A DNA stretch of 64,000 bases from Deltaproteobacteria bacterium (GTDB lineage Bacteria; Myxococcota; Kuafuiibacteriia; Kuafuiibacteriales; Kuafuiibacteriaceae), in assembly GCA_016703535.1 (NCBI GenBank), contig JADJBV010000001.1, positions 620,001-684,000 of the forward strand. Direction: 5' to 3'. A program made the position numbers and the translations under genes. The notes under the pieces are model-generated. The model did not search any database. It worked only from the letters and a program-made list of their open reading frames with translations, and was not told the origin of the DNA. Shown one piece after another: positions 60,151-64,000 of the stretch; position 1 is the first letter of the stretch, and each line of letters begins with the position of its first letter.

Positions 60151-61044
60151 GTGAAGTTCGGGATCTTCTTCGAGCACCAGCTGCCCCGGCCTTGGGAAGA
60201 GGGCGACGAGGCGGCCTTGTTTCAAGCGGGGCTCGAGCAGTGTGAACTCGCCGATCGTTTGGGCTACGACTACCTCTGGCAGGTCGAACACCACTTCCTC
60301 GAGGAGTACAGCCACTCCTCTGCGCCCGAGATCTTCTTGGCGGCGGCCAGCCAACGGACCCGGCGGATCCGCTTGGGCCACGGCGTTCGTTTGATGCCCA
60401 CGCCCTACAACCACCCGGCGCGGGTGGCCGAACAGCTGGCGACCTTGGATCTGATCTCGGGCGGGCGGGTCGAGTGGGGCACCGGCACCTCGGCCAGCCG
60501 GGTGGAGCTGGAGGGCTTTGGGATCGAACCCGGCGATCGCCACGGGATGTGGGCCGAGAGCACCCGGGCGTGTGTGCGGATGTTGACCGAGTCGCCGTTC
60601 CCGGGCCACGAGGGCCGCTTCTTCCGGATGCCGGCCCGGAACGTCTTGCCCAAGCCGGCCCAAAAACCTCATCCGCCGTTGTGGTTGGCCTGCGCCACTT
60701 TGGCGGCGGTGGAGATCGCGGCCCGGCACGGGATGGGGGCCTTGGCCTTTCGCCCGTTGACCGCCCAGGAGGCCAAAGGTTGGGTCGATCGTTATTACGC
60801 GGTCCTCCTCGCCGAGTGTGTGCCCTTGGGTTTGACCATCAACGCCAACTTCGCGGTGGTGTCGGGCTTCGGTTGTGCCCCGACCCGGGAGGCGGCGATC
60901 GCGCGTTTTGGCCCGGGCCTCGAGTTTTATGAGTTGGCCTTGGCCCACTACTATCGCTTCGGGCGCCATCGACCGGGCCAGACCAATTTGGCCGCCGATC
61001 TCGAGCGGGCTCGCCCCTTTTGCGCAGAGAGATGCCGGATCTGA
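60151..61044 (+). CDS. Luciferase-like monooxygenase, N-terminal part before a frameshift
   Basis: GTG 60151 begins the family's barrel directly (MKFGIFFEHQLPRPW). Strand 4 gives 'QVEHHFLEEYSHSSAPEIF', then 'RIRLGHGVRLMPTPYNHPAR' and 'LATLDLISGGRVEWGTGTSA', the typical bacterial-luciferase (LLM) FMN-binding series. The reading frame ends early in an unrelated tail after 'LERARPF', inside a CCCCTTTT run at 61014-61021, while the missing C-terminal segment continues in the -1 frame. FMN-dependent oxygenation of an organic substrate is the family role. It follows two SDR genes, so the three may form one pathway. The frameshift may be an assembly error. Confidence 0.88.
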   Translation: MKFGIFFEHQLPRPWEEGDEAALFQAGLEQCELADRLGYDYLWQVEHHFLEEYSHSSAPEIFLAAASQRTRRIRLGHGVRLMPTPYNHPARVAEQLATLDLISGGRVEWGTGTSASRVELEGFGIEPGDRHGMWAESTRACVRMLTESPFPGHEGRFFRMPARNVLPKPAQKPHPPLWLACATLAAVEIAARHGMGALAFRPLTAQEAKGWVDRYYAVLLAECVPLGLTINANFAVVSGFGCAPTREAAIARFGPGLEFYELALAHYYRFGRHRPGQTNLAADLERARPFCAERCRI

Positions 61045-61400
61045 TCGAGGCCTCGCCGATCTTGGACACCCCCGAGGCCTTGGCTCGTTTCTGCGAAGGT
61101 TACGAAGCCGCCGGTGTGGATCAGCTCTCCTTCTTTCATCACGCCGGTCGCACCCGCCACGAACACGTCCTCGAGGGCCTGGAGCTGTTTGGTCGCACCT
61201 TGCCTCGTTTTGCCGAGCGGGATCCGGCCCGCGCCGCGCGGAGGGCCGAACAAGTGGCGGCGATCCACGAGGAGGCCTTCGCCCGACGGGCCGCCCAGCC
61301 GGTGCCTCCGCCCCTCCCGAGTGGACCGATCGAAGCTTACCCCCGGGCCGACTACGAACCCCTGCTGCGGCGGCTGAAACGTCACCTCCCCGAGGTCTGA
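61020..61400 (+). CDS. Luciferase-like monooxygenase, C-terminal part after the frameshift
   Basis: From 61020 the frame reads 'REMPDLIEASPILDTPEALA', 'CEGYEAAGVDQLSFFHHAGR' and 'HEHVLEGLELFGRTLPRF', the usual C-terminal helices of LLM proteins, where 'GTPE...' and 'HE.vl.SlelF' close the barrel. Adding a single base in the CCCCTTTT run joins it in frame with the upstream part as 'RPFLRREMPDLI', giving about 416 residues from GTG 60151, a normal family length. It has no plausible ribosome site of its own. It is therefore the tail of one gene, not an independent gene. Confidence 0.8.
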   Translation: MRREMPDLIEASPILDTPEALARFCEGYEAAGVDQLSFFHHAGRTRHEHVLEGLELFGRTLPRFAERDPARAARRAEQVAAIHEEAFARRAAQPVPPPLPSGPIEAYPRADYEPLLRRLKRHLPEV

Positions 61401-61416
61401 CTTTTCTGCGGGGCGA

Positions 61417-62679
61417 TCAGCGGCGAAGGCTAGAGAAGGTCTGGCCGACGGTGGCGCTGGAGGTGGTGGAGGTCGGCACCGGCGACAGAGGTGAGGCCAA
61501 CTGCACCTCGGCCGTGGCCGGCGGCAAGCGCCGAGGAGGGACCTCGAAGGGCGGCGGCACGGGGCAACGGTTGCAGGGCCCCCGGAGCGGCACGTGCACC
61601 ACCTGGCCGATCCGGAGGAAGGTGCCCCGCATGCGGTTGGCCTTCTGGATGGCGCGGATGGAGCTGCCGTAGCGCATGGCCAGGTGGCCCAAGGTGTCGC
61701 CGTTCTTGATCCGCACCGCCACCACGTTGTGTTCGGGGCGTTGGGCCAACAGCGGCGCGATCCGGCGACCCAACTCTTGGGCCCGAGGGTTGTAGAAGCG
61801 CACGTGTAGGTGGTCCCGGTGCCGGGGCGCGTGTTGCACGATGGGGCTGGGGCCCCGGAAGATCGCGTCGACCCAGGCGGGATCTTCGCCGCTGGCCAGG
61901 GCGTGGGCATAGATCACCGCCTGGACCCGGCGATCGAGCAAGATAACTTGCACATCACTTTCGGTGATCAGGGCCCGGATCAAGCTCCAGTTTTGGGCGA
62001 CGTCGATGACCTTCTCTCGCTCCCGGACTCGGGGCGGCGGCGACACCGGGTAATAAAAGCCGAGGTCCACGTCGCGCCCGTTTTGATGGCTGCGGTGGGG
62101 CCGCAGGTAACCACCCTCGGCGCCGCTGATCTGGTTGATGCGCAAGGGCAAGGCAGTGGGGTGGCGGGCCTTCACCGCCTGGGCCACTCGGATCAGGGCC
62201 TGGGCGGTCTCTTCGGTGGCCCACGCGTTCCAGGGCACCACCAGCTGGTAGGCCCCGGTCGGATCTTCCGGCAACTTCACGCCGTTGATCAGCCGGCCCT
62301 CGTGGGCGAAGCCGACCGAGATGCTGCCCAAGCTGGCGAGCTCATTTTTCCAGCGGCGGGCCAGGGCCTCTTCCGCAATATCTTGAGTATATCGAAGGCG
62401 GTTGGGGTCCCCGTCGAAGGGCACCACCACCTCTTCTTCGGCGGCGTCGGCGATCTCGGCGTCGGCGGCCTCGTCGACGAAGGGCAAGGCGACGCTGGCG
62501 GTTTCGCTGCAGGCCTCGGCCAGGGGGCCCGGGATCACCGAGGTGGTGGTGGTCTCCGTCTCGGCCAACGGCGAGGGGGCGGCGACCGCGACGGGGACCG
62601 GGGCAGGGGAGGGCGCCGGGGCGGCCGACTCCAGGGTGCGGCAACCGAAGGTCACCAGCGCGAACAAGCAGTATGCCAA
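61417..62679 (-). CDS. MepA-type murein endopeptidase with C-terminal LysM
   Basis: The start TTG 62679 gives MAYCLFALVTFGCRTLE, a lipoprotein-like signal (lipobox TFGC); an upstream CTG codon would add a basic residue (MTIRLAYC). After an Ala/Pro/Thr-rich stalk, the M74 motifs appear: 'RPHRSHQNGRDVDLGFY' with zinc His/Asp and 'HAPRHRDHLHVRFY'. A LysM domain follows ('VVAVRIKNGDTLGHLAMRYG...IGQVVHVP'), and then a Pro/Ser tail. It would cut peptide cross-links of peptidoglycan while bound by LysM. Length (420) is longer than classic MepA (about 270) because of stalk and LysM. Confidence 0.9.
   Translation of the reverse strand: MAYCLFALVTFGCRTLESAAPAPSPAPVPVAVAAPSPLAETETTTTSVIPGPLAEACSETASVALPFVDEAADAEIADAAEEEVVVPFDGDPNRLRYTQDIAEEALARRWKNELASLGSISVGFAHEGRLINGVKLPEDPTGAYQLVVPWNAWATEETAQALIRVAQAVKARHPTALPLRINQISGAEGGYLRPHRSHQNGRDVDLGFYYPVSPPPRVREREKVIDVAQNWSLIRALITESDVQVILLDRRVQAVIYAHALASGEDPAWVDAIFRGPSPIVQHAPRHRDHLHVRFYNPRAQELGRRIAPLLAQRPEHNVVAVRIKNGDTLGHLAMRYGSSIRAIQKANRMRGTFLRIGQVVHVPLRGPCNRCPVPPPFEVPPRRLPPATAEVQLASPLSPVPTSTTSSATVGQTFSSLRR
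61938..61951. repeat. Dispersed palindrome, centre ATAA
   Basis: GCAAGATAACTTGC inside the MepA-like gene. Confidence 0.85.
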
Positions 62680-62792
62680 GCGGATGGTCAGGGCGGCTCA
62701 CCTTAGCTCAGGCCCGGGATGGTCGGCTAGGATTCGACATCGGTCCAAAGGTCGATCGCCCGCTGCGTTGCGTCACGACCGAACCCATGGTT

Positions 62793-64000
62793 TCAGGCGA
62801 ACAACTCGTCGATCCGCCGAGGGCGTCTTACCTTGGACAAAAAGCCCCGCAGGCCAAACTCAACGGCCTGTCCGTTTTCGGTGACCCCGGCCATGTCCAA
62901 GATCGAGTGGAGCAGCTGGTTCACGTTGAAGTTGGAGGTCGTGTAGAAGTTGCCGTTCGCGGGGGTGGCGCGCAGGTGGTATCCCCGGCGGGCGGCGCCC
63001 AAATTGCCCGCCAAAACGTAGCCCATCTTGCCGTGGAAGTGGCCGCCGCCGTCGCCGAAGTCGGTCGCCAAGATCAACAGGGAGTTGTCGAGGACGGTGG
63101 TCCCTTCACCCTCCGGGTACCGATCGAGCTCGGCCAACAGCGCTGCAAACTGCTCCACAAAAAAGCGATAACCAGCCAAGAGCCGAACATCGAAGGTGGT
63201 GGATCCGTCGTCACGGCCGGGGCGCAAGAAGGTGCTGGTGCCGGGCAGCGGATCGCCGTGGACCATGGCGTGCCAGTCGTAGCTGCCCCGGTGGGTGTCC
63301 AAGGTGTTGTCGAGGTCCGGGATGCCAAAACGCGGGTTCTGTTGGTTTCCGAACTCCAAGCGCCCGACCGGCGCCAGGTCACAAGCCATCGCTTGGGCCA
63401 AGATCCGGATCTGGGTGGGCGACGCCTGATCGAGGCGCGGCGACGCGGGCAGGCCCAAGTTGTCGGGGGTGGTGCAGGCCGCCGGAGGTGGAGGTTGCAG
63501 TTCGATCTGGCGGATCCGGGCGGCGTGTTCGTCCAAGCGCCGTCGATCGTCGGCGCCTAGGCCCCGAGAGAGATCGGCGAAGCTGGCCCGCACCGCGTCG
63601 AGCACACTTTTGTTGCGGGCCCGCAGCTCCCGCAAGGCCCGATCCGTGTCCGGATTCCCGGGGGTCACGCCCACGAAATACCGGGTGACCGCGGCGCTGG
63701 GGCTGCACTCGAGGCTGACCGGCGTGGCCCGGCCTTCGAAGAAGAAGCGGCTGTTGATCCGGCCCAACTGCCGATCACCGTCGACGCCCAAATCGATTGA
63801 AGCGAAGGGCTGAGTGGTCCGCAGGCTCCGGCCGATCCGCTGCTCGACCGACTCGGCGTTGGCCCCGCCGTCGGTGCTGACCGAACCCAAGATCTGATCG
63901 ACGTGGTTGTTGTTGGTCGTGGGGAAGGCGCCGGTGGTCAAGGTGCCGGTCAAGGCGGCTTCGGTCTTCCCGGGGTGCCCGAACTCGAAGGCGTTGCCCC
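62793..64000 (-). CDS. DUF1552 protein, N-terminus beyond the window
   Basis: The frame is open through base 64000, so the start lies outside; about 402 residues are visible. The pattern is that of DUF1552 proteins in Planctomycetes and Myxococcota: 'DGGANAESVEQRIGRSL', 'NSRFFFEG', 'DSVLDAVRASFADLSRGL'-like helix ('NKSVLDAVRASFADL'), 'LEFGNQQNPRFGIP', 'SLLILATDFGDGGGHFHGKM' and 'YVLAGNLGA'. These exported proteins are usually encoded beside DUF1592/DUF1588 c-type cytochrome-like proteins, which may follow outside the window. Their function is unknown. The metal-binding-type His near 'GGHFHG' suggests a sulfatase/phosphatase-like fold. Confidence 0.9.
   Translation of the reverse strand, partial: GNAFEFGHPGKTEAALTGTLTTGAFPTTNNNHVDQILGSVSTDGGANAESVEQRIGRSLRTTQPFASIDLGVDGDRQLGRINSRFFFEGRATPVSLECSPSAAVTRYFVGVTPGNPDTDRALRELRARNKSVLDAVRASFADLSRGLGADDRRRLDEHAARIRQIELQPPPPAACTTPDNLGLPASPRLDQASPTQIRILAQAMACDLAPVGRLEFGNQQNPRFGIPDLDNTLDTHRGSYDWHAMVHGDPLPGTSTFLRPGRDDGSTTFDVRLLAGYRFFVEQFAALLAELDRYPEGEGTTVLDNSLLILATDFGDGGGHFHGKMGYVLAGNLGAARRGYHLRATPANGNFYTTSNFNVNQLLHSILDMAGVTENGQAVEFGLRGFLSKVRRPRRIDELFA

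Noticed and set aside
61014..61021. Programmed -1 frameshifting in the luciferase-like gene
   Set aside because: CCCCTTTT does not fit the X-XXY-YYZ slippery heptamer in the zero frame and I see no stimulating structure; a one-base indel is simpler.

Overview
The window is GC-rich, densely packed chromosomal DNA with short gaps and many 4-base stop/start overlaps (ATGA, GTGA). It looks like a member of the Myxococcota or a close relative. The grounds are numerous secreted lipoproteins with Asp/Ser/Gly-rich linkers (PDSGV- or DLG-type repeats), calcium-binding 'CxDGxDNDxDG' spacers, a MYXO-CTERM-like tail on a metalloprotease, a large multihaem cytochrome lipoprotein, a DUF1552 protein, GldA/GldG-like ABC genes and a bacterial GH3 protein. 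I saw no rRNA, tRNA, CRISPR array, prophage or insertion sequence. The class cannot be fixed from the sequence alone.

Layout. (1) 1-4302, minus strand: a TonB-dependent receptor carrying a TonB C-terminal-like domain at its own N-terminus, two lipoproteins and a His-rich exported protein. This is probably a metal or metal-complex uptake locus. (2) 4369-14360, minus strand: a compact small-molecule pathway. It holds UbiX (prenyl-FMN maker), a fumarate-reductase-like flavoprotein, a UbiD-type decarboxylase, an acyl-adenylating ligase, a free-standing acyl carrier protein, an enolase-superfamily enzyme, a GH3 acyl-acid amido-synthetase and an alpha/beta hydrolase with a Cys nucleophile. A plus-strand membrane protein gene sits between UbiX/flavoprotein and the rest. 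I recognise no described pathway with this set, and it is the best candidate for an undescribed system here. (3) 14430-24634: lipoproteins (two right-handed beta-helix proteins, a propeller-like protein, a lipase-like protein), a LysR regulator and an SDR. (4) 24785-28674: purE-purK followed directly by an MBOAT/SGNH O-acylation pair. (5) 28690-39302: CBS protein, GMC oxidoreductase with a coupled partner and a PPC lipoprotein, M14 carboxypeptidase, a GNAT/PlsC/agmatinase operon, a metzincin, SlyX and a second PlsC-like protein. (6) 39387-50314: DNA methyltransferase, hybrid histidine kinase, and a Gld-like ABC module (ATPase, permease, GldG-like protein) divergent from a PpiC foldase and a DUF4340 protein. 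(7) 50319-54482: a decahaem-class cytochrome lipoprotein with a periplasmic-binding-protein-like lipoprotein that appears to need a CTG start. (8) 54783-64000: a ketoacyl synthase III, a thioredoxin-OmpA fusion, a type II thioesterase, YqeY, two SDRs, a frameshifted luciferase-like monooxygenase, a MepA-LysM endopeptidase and a truncated DUF1552 gene.

Two genome-scale signals cut across the genes. The 14-bp split palindrome GCAAG-N4-CTTGC occurs 13 times perfectly, with at least eight one-mismatch copies, mostly inside coding sequence; chance would give far less than one. Asp codons are GAT almost only when the next base is C, so GATC is enriched. Several starts were moved from the longest open frame to the codon that gives a ribosome site, a signal peptide or a tight overlap with the upstream gene; these choices are stated per gene.
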